Source of the DNA: Saururus chinensis
Lineage: Eukaryota; Streptophyta; Magnoliopsida; Piperales; Saururaceae
Reading direction: 5' to 3'
NCBI GenBank assembly: GCA_035235625.1
Contig: CP141149.1
Location: forward strand, 10,818,893-10,882,892
DNA: 64,000 nt
A model generated the notes under the pieces. It saw only the letters and a list, made by a program, of their open reading frames with translations. It did no database searches and was not told where the DNA came from. Shown here piece by piece: positions 1 through 12,590 of the stretch; within the stretch, counting starts at the first letter, position 1, and every line of letters begins with the position of its first letter. Both the position numbers and the translations under genes were made by a program.

Positions 1-1080
1 TTATAAATTATGTGTGTGTGATCAGAGCGTGCGATAGATCTTCGTTGTGGGTTGGTGGTGTATTATCGATGGGCATGAGTATGTGTGTTTAAGTTTGTCG
101 AAGGGGTATTTCATGGCCTACAACATGGATATTGTGATTGTATGACGGGCAAGAAAAGATGAGATTTGATGAGAATGAAGAATTGGTTTGGATTGAGTCA
201 AGTAGTACATTGGAGCAATGACCAAAAGACCTAAGCAATGTAAGGATTGGGAAGATTCAAGGTTCTTAACGTCTTCAGGGGTTTGTGAATTAGTGAAAGT
301 GGATAGCATAATTGTGTCAGTATAATGTACGTAATATGAATTATAACTGAAAAACAATGAGTAAAGAATTAGTAAGGGTTTGATGACAGGACTTAGGTCT
401 AAGGGTTTCACTCGAGGAGTTCGATAATGACAATTTAGTTTTTAGGCGAATGGTATAAGATGTAAGAACGCAAGTATTTAATGGTAAGAGTGTGAGTATG
501 AAATTCAAGTTTGACAAGTAAGTCTTTGTTGAGATTTGTAAGACTGTAATTATAAGGTGGGGGATGAGATAAGTAAATAATGTTATTTTTGTGGATTAGA
601 GCTTCAGAACAGGCACAATTTTAGCTTTACTAGCTGAAGAATGTAAGATGGAAGTAGTTCACATAAGTTACCTAATATGAACTTGAATGATATATAACCC
701 TGATTTGATAATGTTGTGAGTTTGAGACTGAGGATTTTGACGAATTAAGTTCAGTTTTTGTGCTAATCGATAAGTAATCGACTGAGCGTCCTTCCCGGTT
801 TAGTCATGGTGTTATCCTGTAGGATTTGGTCATGGTGTTATATTTTGGCCAGACGTTTAATGCTCTATTGAGAGTGTTGTAAGTTTCGCGCTTCGTGTGC
901 ACTGTATGTATTTTTGCTTAAAAATGGCACTGTATGTTCCACCCAAGAGTGGCACCGTATGTTTTCCGCCCTTAGCTGGCACTGCATGGCCCCAAAGAGT
1001 GGGTATTTGCACGCTCAAATAAGCAATATCATAGACCTACTCTTACTTATTTGATCATGTGCTCCATGAGCATAGACATG
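1..1080 (+). repeat. LTR-like non-coding DNA, left flank of a solo LTR
   Basis: No convincing coding region is seen. The stretch is AT-rich with short repeated phrases: 'TGGTCATGGTGTTAT' type phrases near 803-845, and 'GGCACTGTATG/GGCACCGTATG/GGCACTGCATG' near 925-985. It reads as the left half of a gypsy-type LTR whose right half resumes at 2507, because the solo LTR between them has a perfect target duplication. Assignment to a family is inference. Confidence 0.4.
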
Positions 1081-2501
1081 TGATAAGTATGAAATCTATA
1101 TCTATTTTATATGCCTTTTTACCTTATTTGCTAGTATAGATTAGGTTAATTTAGAGTTAATTATAGTTTATTTAGATTAAGATAAATATTAGTATTTTAG
1201 TTTAATTATTAATAATTTTGTAGTTATTAGTAATTTAGATGTGTATTTAAACAAAGTTGGAATTTTAATTATATTCTACATGTCTAAAGTATGGTATTTT
1301 ATGTTTTGTAGGTAAAGTTCACTTATCGAAGTACTTGGACGATGTTTGAAATGATTAAAAATAGTCTTCACATGCTTTAAAGTGATTTGGACAACTTTTC
1401 AGAGTTATAAACAAGTTAGAAATTAATATGGACACGAAGGAAAGCTTAATGAACAGAATATGAACTGTTCAGGAAAACAGAAACACTGTATCCGATCGAT
1501 CGGGGTCACTTACCGATCGATCGGGATAACGTGAATTTAGATGAAAATACAGTGTATCCGATCGATCGGGCATGCAGGGCGATCGATCAGCATAATGTGC
1601 AGTTCCCTTGTTTGACCCAAATTCCAATCCTTTTCATATTGGACTTCTTCCTACGGAACTTATGCCTATAAAAAGACATATTTGGCTTAGAATTAAAGGA
1701 TTCCAGTAGATTTTAAGAAGAGAAAAAGGAAGAAGAAGATGGAAGAGAATTCAAAGCTTCTAATGGAGATTCAAGTGCTTTCTTCTACAATGAAAGGCTA
1801 GACTTTTCTTTTACTTAGGAGTTGATGAAGCTATAGATAAGTTTCAGTTTCTTTTCTTTTTAATTTAGATCTCAGTTGTGAATGATGACAATTGTATGAT
1901 ATGGATTTCCTTTTTAATGGAAGAGCTTTTAATGTTTATTCAAGTCTATATTGATTTATTGTCTTGTAGATGATAGATTGATATGATTTTGATATTTGCA
2001 TCAATTCTAATTTCTGTGATTTAGATGAGATGGTCATACAATAGTTTTAATGTTCAGATAATTAATGACTTGGATGAGTTATACTAAGATTAGACGGGTC
2101 ATGCCTATAGCTAGTTTAGTGTAGATGATCCGTGCTATTGTCGAAGATAGTTCATGCCATGGAAGTTAATTAATGATTCTTTTTGAAGTAATTCTAGCTT
2201 GTAGCTGAGAATACTTGTTCATGTTCACACTAGATTTAGATTAAAAGTTAAGGAATTGTTATGGTTTTATAGTGGATTCAATTTCCTAAGTAAATTCCAT
2301 CATATTAATCTCTTATTTTTAAACTAGTTGATTTCTTTCCTTTACTTGATTAAAGTTTAAGTTGTTTTTAGATTTTAAATCAGCAAATTCCTCTTTAGAT
2401 TTAGTAATAACTCATCCGTCCCTGAGGTTCGACAACCCTTAAATACTTATCCTAGTACAATTACCTTGTACACTTGCAAAGGGTTTAATTATAAACGATC
2501 A
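1081..2501 (+). mobile_element. Solo LTR, gypsy (Athila/Tat-like), 1,421 bp, with 5-bp TSD
   Basis: The element begins TGATAAGTATG and ends AAACGATCA, giving the TG...CA ends of an LTR. The five bases before it (1076-1080) and after it (2502-2506) are both ACATG, a perfect target-site duplication. Its last ~150 bp (for example the phrase around 'GTTCGACAACCC' near 2427) are matched in inverse orientation at about 7319-7470, and its first bases at about 7640-7652, so a second, shortened copy of the same LTR family is in the window. No internal coding region is attached, so it is a solo LTR. Four copies of a CGATCGATCG palindrome lie at 1492-1590. It looks whole as an LTR; the clean TSD suggests moderate age. 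Confidence 0.82.
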
Positions 2502-2506
2502 ACATG

Positions 2507-3810
2507 TCTTGCCTTCGGAGAAGTTCATGGTGTCTAGTTGCTCCCTGAAGGTTAAGGTAACTCCTTAGTGACATTCCCTTCCTTTCCGACTCAGAAGCTT
2601 ATTAATTATAATGAGCTTTAGGTGTCGGTAGCATGTGTACGGCAATAAGAGTAAGTTTTATGCATCAGATTTTGGGTAAGCAGTATGTGTAAGATTCAGA
2701 GTAAATGTGAGCTTCTAAGGAAGACATAAGAGTATGTTTATGCATAAGAGTAAGATTGTACGAGTAAAGTCGTACGAGTAGTTGTATGTTGTAAGTGTAA
2801 GTGTTCGATTGTGCGAGTAGGCTAGTAAGACTTTGATTCAAAGTGTAAGTGTAAGTATAAGAGTATATTACAAAAGTGTAAGTTCAGCCAGTACGATCAT
2901 ATGTGTGTAAGATGCATTTTTATGCTGCATGAACTTCTTGCTTCATGTGTATGATGTAAGATGCATTTTTATGAATGAATCTATGTATGAACTTACAAAA
3001 TTCATTTATTTATTTCCCTTATTGGGTATCTTCCTACTAAGTATGAAAATACTCACCTTATATTTTTAGATCCTTTGTCTGGAGGCTTTAGCATGTCGAT
3101 CTATAACTGTTTGGACTAGACTAATCCCCGTGGTGGACTATTCTTCCTCCACCTAGAGTGCAACAAAATCGTAGTGAGGCTTTGTGAATTTTAGTGTCAC
3201 GAGCTCATGGATTGATTAAGGTGATAGAAATATATTATTTACTGGGCTTGTGTATGTTTGTATAATTCATTTTTTAGACTGTGATAGAACTTGTCTGAGA
3301 GGTATTTATTTTTAAAGCCCATGACCATGGTAGGTTTTACCTTTATATTTTCGTTTTGGGTCACGACTGAGAATGTTAGTTTTTTCATATGAAGAATTAA
3401 TTTATGAAAATTATTTTCATATGTTTTGAATTTTGTTGGTTCTTTTGTTTTACGCCTATATTTCAAAATAAAATATTAGCCAATTTTTTAATTAAATGTA
3501 AGGAAAAACCTCAATCATGACAACAGGGGATGACCAGGGAATGGCGCCGAATTCTAGAGGAAGAACCAGGGCTCAGGCTCCTCCACCCCGTTGGCATAAG
3601 GAGAGAAGCAAGGGAGCAAAAAAGAGGGAGGGCTGGTAGGCAAAGAGGGGGACAACTTCGGAAGGTAGCAGCTGATGTTGATATGACACACCCCCTGCTC
3701 ACCTTCTCCACCTCCTATGATGCCAAGGGTGGGGAGAGGGTTAGTGGAAGTGAGGGTGGGGAAAATGGGAGAGAGAAAACTAAACTCTTACTTATCCATA
3801 AACATAAGAA
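2507..3810 (+). mobile_element. Gypsy-type LTR remainder and possible start of gag
   Basis: This continues the DNA interrupted by the solo LTR. Between about 2640 and 2900 it contains many degenerate copies of GTAAGTGTAAGT-like and AGAGTAAG-like phrases. The phrase 'AAGTATGAAAATACTCACC' near 3038 is of the kind often met in chromovirus LTRs. At 3517-3720 a GC-rich frame begins MTTGDDQGMAPNSRGRTRAQ, which resembles the basic start of a plant gypsy gag; that reading is uncertain. The sequence is then cut by LTR DNA of the opposite orientation. It is a fossil with an unknown number of breaks. Confidence 0.4.
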
Positions 3811-6372
3811 CTAGTATGCATACGACACGTATATCAAGTCAGAACACAAATGATCATGTTATAACATAGTATAAATCTTGCATAAGTAGTGATCATCATC
3901 TAATTAAATCAAACATAATATTATAATAAACCGCATGAGAAATGTCTTTCACACAATTTATGATCATGCGACCATATCACATAAAATTGCATAATAGTGT
4001 CTCATTCACACCATTCAGATTATGCATTTATATTACATAAACCTAAATAATATTCTCAATTACATGATTCATATCGTATATTCATATCACATAAACTTGC
4101 ATAATAGTCTTAATCACACGATTCAAATTATGTATTTATATCAAATAAACCTACATGATAGTGTCTTAATAACACGATTTAGATCATGTATTCATATCAC
4201 ATAAACCTAAATGATAGTATCTTAATCACACAATTCCGATCATATATTTATATCACTTAAACCAACATGTATAAGTGTCTTAAACACACCAATCTAGTAT
4301 GCATAAACATCACATAAGCCTACATGAGCATGTCTCTACCACACTAATTTAGTATGCATAAACATCACATAAGCCTGCATGAGAGTGTCTCTACCATACT
4401 TTCTGATTATACATAAATATCACATAAACTAGCATGTATAAGTGTCTCAAACATAATAATCTAACATGCATACCCACAATCAATGAACACAAACATGCAC
4501 CTCTAGGCCGAAGCCATCAAGGAACCCCTTGTCAGATAAGCATGTTCTTCGAGGCTAAAGCCCTCGAGCAACACTTCCCATCAAAGACAAAACCCTCAAG
4601 CACCACTTGCCCATCAAGGTCAAAACCCTCGAGAAACCCCTGCTCTTCAAGCCCAGCAACCAATGCTCATCATAGCCGAAGCACTTGAGCAACCCTGCTT
4701 GTCAAGACCACAATCCAGGCAGCACATATTGTAAACCGGTGCACTCGGACATATCGGATGAATTCTCAAAGTTAAGATAATCTCATTATGTTGATCTCCT
4801 TATATCATTTCCGCTCTTCTCAACCTGGGGACGATCCATGTCACAATTGGGAACTCAAATTGAAATAATGTCTTTTTGGACCAATCAAATTCTGATTAAG
4901 CTAACGATCGATTAATCCAGCATGTAATTTCACATCATTGCATACAATCGATCAATCACTGCTAAACATTGGTAAAGTCTCATTAAAGAAATCCATTCAT
5001 GATGCGTAGAACATGATATAAACGTGAGTATTCTCTACATAAATTCTAAAACATTGAATGTGCTCCCATCAATCCCCTCATGTATCATAATTGATTAATA
5101 AATAACCATAATTTTATAGTAAATTCCTCACACGTGTATGTTCATGAATTTCTTAAGCCCATAACTAATACTTTAATATAAGCTCATAAGGCGATACACT
5201 CATGCTTAAATACATTCAAATCATGATTTTCAACTGAAATATAGGGTAAAATCTTTCTGAAACTATAAATCAATTAATGTAAAATCAAATGTTTAACTCT
5301 TACAAGCATTGTTATTCTATACAAAAAGATATAACATATTGACATCATTCACCCACCATCCATTGTCATTATATTATAACATATCTTATCATTTACCATG
5401 TAATATATCTGCTACAAATATACCCTAATAATAACAATTCCATCATCTATAAATTTAAGATAGTCCAATGTTAAAACGTATAACTATTAAGATACAATTC
5501 TACATAACAAATATATAATCATAAATCATAAATCCCTATCACAAATTCTACACCTTTCTAGTAACTTAATTTCAATATAAAATATTTCTCATAAACATTA
5601 GAAGTATCAATTGGGATGAAAATACCAAAATGAATATCAAAATCCAAAAATTCAATCAAAACAGTATTGGCCAGATCGATCGCCAGCACACAGTTTGAGC
5701 TTTCTTTTTCCTTTTGAAATTCAAAATCAAAACACTATTAAAAAACCATAAAATCTTCATCACAAGCTTCATACACCATCAAAATTCAATAAAATATTAA
5801 CATTTCATAAATTTACCATTAAAACCCTAATCAAGAAAACTTATTCAAGTAAACCTATAAAAATCGAGATTTTTACCACAATACGGCCGAGATTTAAAAA
5901 CCCATTACCTCTTCACTTAATTTGGGGTAATCCTTTAATCGCCTTCGATACCTTCCAAAAGCATGATTTTTAACTAAAATTTGAGGTAGGAATAGAATCT
6001 TTAACTAAAATTATGAAATTTAGCAATTTAACGTCTAATCAGGGCTATAAAAATTCTATTTTTTTGGTAATGACTTCCTTTGATGTTTAAAACGTTTTGG
6101 ACCGAAACCTTCAAATTTGACCCTAGGGCCCACAAATTGGTCCCACCAAACCTTAATTTTTAAAAAATATGTAAAATTTTCAAAAATATGTGAAAGTTTA
6201 CAAATGGTTTGGATTCACTTAAAACTCTCAAATATGAAATTATTTTTCTTTGAAAACTTTAAAAATCACCTTTATTATTAAAAATCATCAAAATTAATTA
6301 AAAATGACTTAAACTACATGAAAGTAATTAAACATAATGAATTTAAACTGGTTAAAGATTAAGGATCTTACA
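3811..6372 (-). mobile_element. 3' LTR of a minus-strand gypsy element
   Basis: Read on the minus strand, the LTR begins TGTAAGATCCTTAATC at 6372, directly after the pol-derived sequence and a purine-rich stretch at 6373-6395. The part from about 5280 to 6372 is matched by the LTR at 9698-11141. It contains a ~56-bp tandem array (3945-4485) and a second, degenerate set of ~40-bp CCCTCGAGCAAC-like repeats at about 4505-4710. The far boundary near 3.8 kb is a guess, since no TSD was found. Confidence 0.55.
3945..4485. repeat. Tandem array, about 10 copies of a ~56-bp unit
   Basis: Successive degenerate units share the order CTTAATCACACGATTC, then a TATGTATTTATATCA block, then CATAAACCTACATGATAGTGT. 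Unit starts are visible near 3947, 4001, 4055, 4111, 4167, 4223, 4281, 4336, 4391 and 4446. Copies differ at many positions, so the array is old. It sits inside the minus-strand gypsy LTR. Confidence 0.7.
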
Positions 6373-7310
6373 TCCTCCCCTCTTAGGAATTTTAGTCCTC
6401 CAAAATTCTCTAAAGGTCGGCGTCAAAAAAACTAAGATAAAAGTTCACAAGTCTTCTCATCTTTTCACTTCCACGTAGCTCCTTCAACCTCGTGATTCCA
6501 CTTTAAGACTTTCACAAGTGGAATCACCTTTTGCCAGAAAGTCTTCTCCTTCCGGTTTAGGATCTAACCAGGTGTCTCCACATAGGAAAGATCGTCTCGT
6601 AACTCCAACAGCTCAAAATCCAATATGTATGTTGGGTCTGGCTCATACTTCCGAAGAAGCGATACATGAAACACATTATAGACATTAGCAAGCTAAGGCG
6701 GCAAGGCTACACAATAGGCCATAGCCCCAACTCACTCTAAGACCTTAAATGGTCTAATAAACCTAGGAGACAACTTACACCATTGGCAAAACCGAACTAC
6801 ACCATGGAATGGAGAGATCTTAAGAAACACATGATCAAGAATGTTAAACTCTAACTTTCTCTCATGTTGCATGAGCACACAACTCAAGCCACAAATTGAG
6901 GCATCACTATCGACCACATATCCACAACTCCTGGAAGGCAAAGTTAAGACCGGAGTTAAAGTCAATCTCATCTTCAACTCTTTGAAGCTCTCTTCACAAC
7001 CTTGATTATGCACAAATTTCTTATTCCTCCTTGTCAACTTGGTCATGGGCATTCGAAATAAGTTTCATGCCTAAAATAGGTTTAACAAGGAATTTAACCT
7101 CCTTAGCGGAATGCAATCCCGAAAAACACAACTTCAAACATCGACACCATTGAATGGATTCCAAGGAGTAGTTCCGCACTCGTCATCGAGATGCTTGAAA
7201 GAAAATTATATACCCTCTATTAGTCTACCTTCTAACCTTAGTAAAAGACACAGAGAATCTTCCACTAGAACACTTAATACCCTAGAAGAAAAAAGTCTCA
7301 ACCTCGGGTA
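6373..7310 (-). mobile_element. Gypsy chromovirus-like internal fragment
   Basis: On the minus strand, 6732-7052 reads residues typical of the RT/RNase H junction (a 'LTLTPVLTLPS' then 'VDSDASICGLSCVLMQH' pattern) followed by an integrase C-terminal pattern (FNILDHVFLKISPFHGV, LSPRFIRPFKVLE). The stretch 6400-6730 continues with an integrase-tail pattern (DLSYVETPG, IPLVKVLKWNHEVEGATW). These belong to Tekay/Del-type chromoviruses. The copy is strongly shortened and carries several breaks. It leads directly into the LTR ending at 6372. Confidence 0.65.
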
Positions 7311-7318
7311 AAATAAAT

Positions 7319-9697
7319 TTATCGTTTATAATTAAACTATTTTTAAGTGTAAAAAGTAATTGTAATAGGATAAGTATTTAAGGGTTGTTGAACCTTAGGG
7401 ACATATGAATTATTACTAAATCTAAGAGACAATTTGTTAATTAAAAGATAAAAAGAACTTAAAACTAAAATTAAGCAAAAGAAAAATAATCAATTAATTT
7501 AAAAGAAAGAGAATAATATGAAATTACTTAGAAAATCGAATTCACTATAAAATCATAACAATTTCTTAACCCTTAATCTATACTAACAAGTAAGGTAAAA
7601 AGGTATATAATATATATATATATATTTCATACTTATCAAATACCCCCAAACCTATATTTTGCTAGTCCTCAAGCAAAACAAAAACAACACAAAACAACTA
7701 ACCTAAAAAAAATATCACTTTCGTAGGAAATCACGATTGTATTTAGCATATACAACAAGTCTTTAAACCCCTACGTGTCCCTGGTTAGACGAGTTGTGTT
7801 TTACGAGGGTTTGCAATAATGATACCCACAAATGTCTAAACCTAACAAAACAAATAATACAAAATAAAAAAACAAAATTTCTAGAAACAATCTTCTATTA
7901 AAAACACATAACTATTTCTAAAAAGAATAAGTAAGGATTAATCCATTCTATAATCCATCTTAGAAATAATTGTGCAACTACATATATATATTTCAAAAAT
8001 ATAAAATGTAGAAACTTTGTAGTTATACAATGTCATTCTTTATTAACAAGCATATCATATGTGACTCATTAACCAAACTCATTAAAGTTCACTAACTCAA
8101 AAATATAACGATAACAATTTTTCATCTTTAACATCTCATAATAAAACCTCATGTAATAGCCTTTAAATTTAAATTAAATTGAGAAAATAAGAACATAACA
8201 TATCTCAAAATATGACTTCTACAATACTTAGTTCTATTAAGCTTTCTAAATAGTTCATGTAATAAGTGTTAGGCCAATATTCTTAATCTAGTTAGCTTAA
8301 GGCACTATGTGTTGAAACACCCCTTCGACTTAATAACTAAAATTATAAAGGTCATAAAACTAAACAAGTTATAAAAGAATTTAACTCAACTTTTCACCTT
8401 TTGACGCGATCCCTTATACTTGCCTAAGCGCAAGGCCCGGTTACTCAGTGAAAAGAGAAACAAACCTTTACTCTTTTTTTCATTTTCAATGTTTTTTTTC
8501 AATCAATCTATCTTAATTTTTTCAACTTTGTTTTTTCAGTTTTTTTCATTCTTTTTTTTCTTCATTTTTTTCATTATACACTTATCCCAAATTTTTTTCA
8601 AATAAAAGTTAAACATAAAAATTTATCATAAAACATTAAAAATTATTCAATTATCATGTTTTCAAATAATATGCTTAGTTAATTATATCCCACTATGATT
8701 ACAAGTAATAAATTATAAAATTATATTCTTACAAGTTTTAAGTTTGTGAAATGTGATTTAAAAATATAAGCACAATTATCCAAAATAAAGAAAATAAAAC
8801 AGAAATTACTCACTTAATTATTTTCATCACTTAATTAATTACTTGAACTTTCTTTATAAAATTGATCTCTTTAAAAACAAAAATATACTTTTAAAAGAAG
8901 ATAAGCAATAAAAACCACATAAAAGAAAAAAAAAATAATAACGAAAAAAAGTATTTTCTAAAACATCATAAAAGAAAAATAACGTTGAAAAATATCTTTT
9001 TACACCTTAAACCTAAACTGAACATTATCCTCAATGTTAAAAAAAATATATACTACAATGACAAAAATAAGTAAGAGAGGAAAAATAAGATATTACCTGA
9101 ATGCAAACTAATCTACTAATCTGAAAGTGAAGTACATAAATTTGGAGAAAAGAGATCAGTGTAAGTGATGAGCATTCCCCCAATCCTAAAGTACTCTATC
9201 CCACAAAAGAACAAAAGCTATAATGAGAAAAAAACACAGATAGAAAAATTGATGTAAGCTTACGCACAGAACGGTTGGCTAGCTAAAAGGTAACTAATGT
9301 AGGTTCCAATTCACCTAACCCTAGTTTTTCATACACCGAATAAGGGAGTAGATTGACACTCGCACTAAAGTCAAAAAGAGCTTTATGAATAGAGTGGTTA
9401 CTTATGATACACGAAATAGTATGCACTTTATGATCCTTATACTTAGGCGGAGTGTTAAACTTCAAAAGAAAGCTAACTTACTCAGTGAGAAAGACCTCTG
9501 TAGACACATGAGTCTTGGGTTTATGCTTTTAAGTACATAAGTCTTTAAAGAACTTTGCATAAACAGGGACTTCCTTATTTAGTTCTAAGAAGGGAAGATT
9601 AATTTTGACATGTTTGAAAATCTTAAGAATCTCATTTATCCTAGCTGTGCTCTTTCTAAAATGTCGGGCTATGTTAAGACACTGAAGAAAATGTGAA
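7319..9697 (-). mobile_element. Athila/Tat-type gypsy fragment with part of its LTR
   Basis: At about 7319-7652 lies a shortened inverse copy of the LTR found as a solo LTR at 1081-2501. Immediately beyond it, on the minus strand, is a plausible polypurine tract (GTTTGGGGGTAT at about 7653). The stretch 9283-9465 (minus) reads an aspartic-protease pattern of the Athila/Tat lineage: ISCIISNHSIHKALFDF, SASVNLLPYSVYEKLGLGE. The stretch 9529-9738 reads a gag-pol linker-like pattern. Between 7660 and 9280 nothing else is recognisable and the base composition is very AT-rich with long T and A runs (8460-8600, 8930-9060). The copy is heavily decayed. Confidence 0.6.
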
Positions 9698-11141
9698 ATC
9701 AAATGTTTAACTCCTACAAGCTTGATTATTTTACACATGAAGTTATAACATATTAATATAATTCACCCACCATCCATTCTTATTATATAATTGTTCGAAA
9801 CATACTTAAATCATAAGAATTCCATCATCAATATATTAAAGAAAATTCAATGTTAAAATATATAACTATTAATATATAATTCCACATAACAAGTACATAA
9901 TCATAAATTATAAATCCCCATCACAAATTCTACACCATTATCGTAGCTTAATTTCAATATAAAATATTTCCGATAAATATTAAAAGCATCAATTAGGAGG
10001 AAAACACTAAAATAAGCATCAAAATTCAAAAATTGTAGAACTGCCGTATAGCCTATCAATCGGCTTGCCAAGCCAATCGATCGCCAACATAGTTTGAGCT
10101 TTCTTCTTCCTTTCAAAATTTAAAACCAAAACACCATTGAAGAACTATAGAACCTTGATCCCAAGCCTCATACACCATCAAAATTCAATCAAACATTATA
10201 AAAAACTAATTAAACCTATTTTAAGGTAAAACCCTAAAAAATTAAGGCAAGAAATTATCATTTCATAAATCTACCATTAAAATCCTAATCAAGAACACTC
10301 ATTCAAGTAAACCCATAAAAATCGAGATTTTCACCTCAAAGCTAAAATTTGAAAACTCATGAACTCTCTACTTGATTTGGGTCGGATTAATCCTTATAAT
10401 TACCTCTTATACCTTCTAAAAGTATAATTTTTATATTAATATATATTAAAAGTCAATTTAACCTTTAAAATCATAAAGTAAACCCTAGATCTAGAACTTA
10501 AGAGATAAAAACAAATTTTTGAATGTTAGGTTTTAAAGTAGAAAAGTAAAACAATGATTTAATGATTTAAAATTAGATTAAATCAATAGAAAAAAATAAA
10601 TTTAAGAGATGATTAGGAAAACCCTAATGATTAAACAAGAATTAAGGGAGAGCATACCTCTAATTACTTCTTCTTGAGGCCTAATTAGGCATTAGGCTTC
10701 CAATCTTCTGGCTTAGCTTTTTCCTAAATGGGGTTGGGCTATACCTAATTAAAATTTAGGGTGAAAATAAATTCTTTAACTAAAATTAGAAATTTTGGCA
10801 CTTTAACCTCTAATAAAGGCTAAAAAAATTTAAAACTTTTTGTAATAACTTTCTTTGATATGTAGGATGATTTGAACTAAGAACCTCAAATTCGACCGGG
10901 CCCATAGGGGGTCCTACCAACCCCTAATTTTTAAAAAATATGCAAAAATTTAAAAAATTCTAAAATTTTACAAATGATTTGGATTCACTTAAAACTCGCG
11001 AATATAAAGTTATTTTTCTTTAAAATCTTTATAAATCACCTTTATTTCTAAAAATCATTGAAATTGATCAAAAACGGTTAAACCACATAAAAAGAATTAA
11101 ACATAATGAGTTTAAACTAGTTCAAGATTAGGGTTCTTACA
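9698..11141 (-). mobile_element. Gypsy LTR copy (same family as 5280-6372)
   Basis: It shares long stretches with 5280-6372, for example the 'CATTCACCCACCATCCATT' type phrase (about 9760 and 5345) and the terminal 'AAACATAATGAGTTTAAACT' type phrase. On the minus strand it begins TGTAAGAACCCTAATC at 11141. It directly abuts the receptor-kinase pseudogene. No matching TSD was recognised, so it may be a truncated LTR rather than a clean solo LTR. Confidence 0.65.
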
Positions 11142-11189
11142 AATAATATCTTGCATTTCAAACATTAAAACTATTTGCCCTCTTCACGC

Positions 11190-12590
11190 ATGCTCCACAA
11201 AGAATGCTTCAAAGATGCACCACTTAAAGTTAGGTATATGTTAAAAAGTCCAAGGTTTTTAGGTTTCTATTCACATGTGGACCAATTTGAGAATTACCTC
11301 ACTAGTGGTCTTGTACTGGCTATATATTAGCTGAAAGTATATACTTTTTTGTGGGAAAAAGGTCTTAGGCTAAAGATGAATTTGAAACTCTATCCTACAA
11401 TTTCTAATAATTATGTCAATATTACAAGATTCTTCAATGATAGTGAGATTAAAATATTACATGTCATGTTTACTGGTTGGTTAATTCCTAATAGTGAAAT
11501 ATTTGGGACATATGAATTACTAAATTTCACTCCGGAACCTCCTTATAATAATGGAACATCTTTTGGAGTCTATGCAAGCTTTTTTTCTTTTTAACCATTT
11601 TCGTTAATCATTATTTTAAATAATGGAACCTTTATTCTTCAAAAGTTTTAGGATAGGGCTATTCCTTCTCAAGTTACGGTTGTGTTATCAACATTAAAAC
11701 CAAATTATTTGAAAATTGGGTATTACTAAATTAATTGTGAATCTATTAAAATTTGAATTTCTTATTCCTTTAAGAAATGTGTATCTAATTCTAGCTCCTT
11801 GCTATTTCTATATTTTTTGCATCAAATGAGTTGGGAGTGAGCAAGGGTGTGTTAGCTGGTGACATTCTCGAGTCAATTGCTCTTGCAACTACAATTTCTA
11901 CTATTTTTTCACAATGATAACATTAGACGCGAATGGGGTACCATGTGACTAAATTATTTAAAATAAAATTATTTAGAATTTTTATGTTTGCTTTTAAGCC
12001 TCCATATGTATGCTAATTGCATACAACTTTTTTAGAAGTAGCTGTAAACCTACTTATGCAAAAGTAGTTTTTTTCTACTGTTACATTCCATTTCATACCT
12101 TTAGCCCTTGTTTACTATAGGATAATAGATTGCATCACTAAAAAGACTCACAGGCATATAAAATGGTAGGCTACACTCGAGGGTCTTATCTATTATTACC
12201 TTCTTATGTCAGTAGTTCTCCTTGTGTACATTTATTAAGAACATGGATTCTTATAAAATAATGGTTCTCCATTTGAATTTAATTATTTTTATTGTATTTT
12301 TTGATCTATGCTAGTACTAGATTTAATTTTCTAGGAATGTAATATCTACAATCTTTTGAATTCTTACTTGTTTTCATGGAAGTTGAAAATCACACTAATA
12401 TATTTTATTGCTGACATTTTTTTATAATAATGTGTCTATAGTGTCATGAATCCCAAACATGATTAAAGGCGTGAAAGACTTCACTTTTCAAGAAATGACA
12501 CTTGCTACAAACAATTTCAACGACTCTAGTCTAGTAGGATATGGAAAGGTGTATAAAGGCATTTTAGAATCTTTGCTTCCAAGCTTACCT
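11190..12590 (+). pseudogene. LRR receptor-like kinase (LRR-VIII-1 type), decayed fragment
   Basis: Three blocks in gene order match a plant LRR receptor kinase of the subfamily with the signature [17 protein letters not shown] at the start of the kinase domain. Block 1 (about 11200-11590) reads the late ectodomain: RYMLKSPRFLGFYS, DQFENYLTSGLVLAIY, then WEKGLRLKMNLKLYP and MFTGWLIPNSEIFGTYELL. Block 2 (11818-11925) reads the pre-membrane and membrane segment, SNELGVSKGVLAGDIL and IALATTISTIF. Block 3 (12459-12573) reads the kinase start, ending [10 protein letters not shown]; the glycine loop has lost residues expected between LVG and YGK. A stop interrupts block 1 after VLAIY, another follows block 2, and everything after the first ATP-binding loop is missing, so no active kinase can be made. 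Spacing suggests original introns. Gypsy LTR DNA ends 50 bp upstream. Subfamily placement is from memory of the motifs. Confidence 0.8.
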
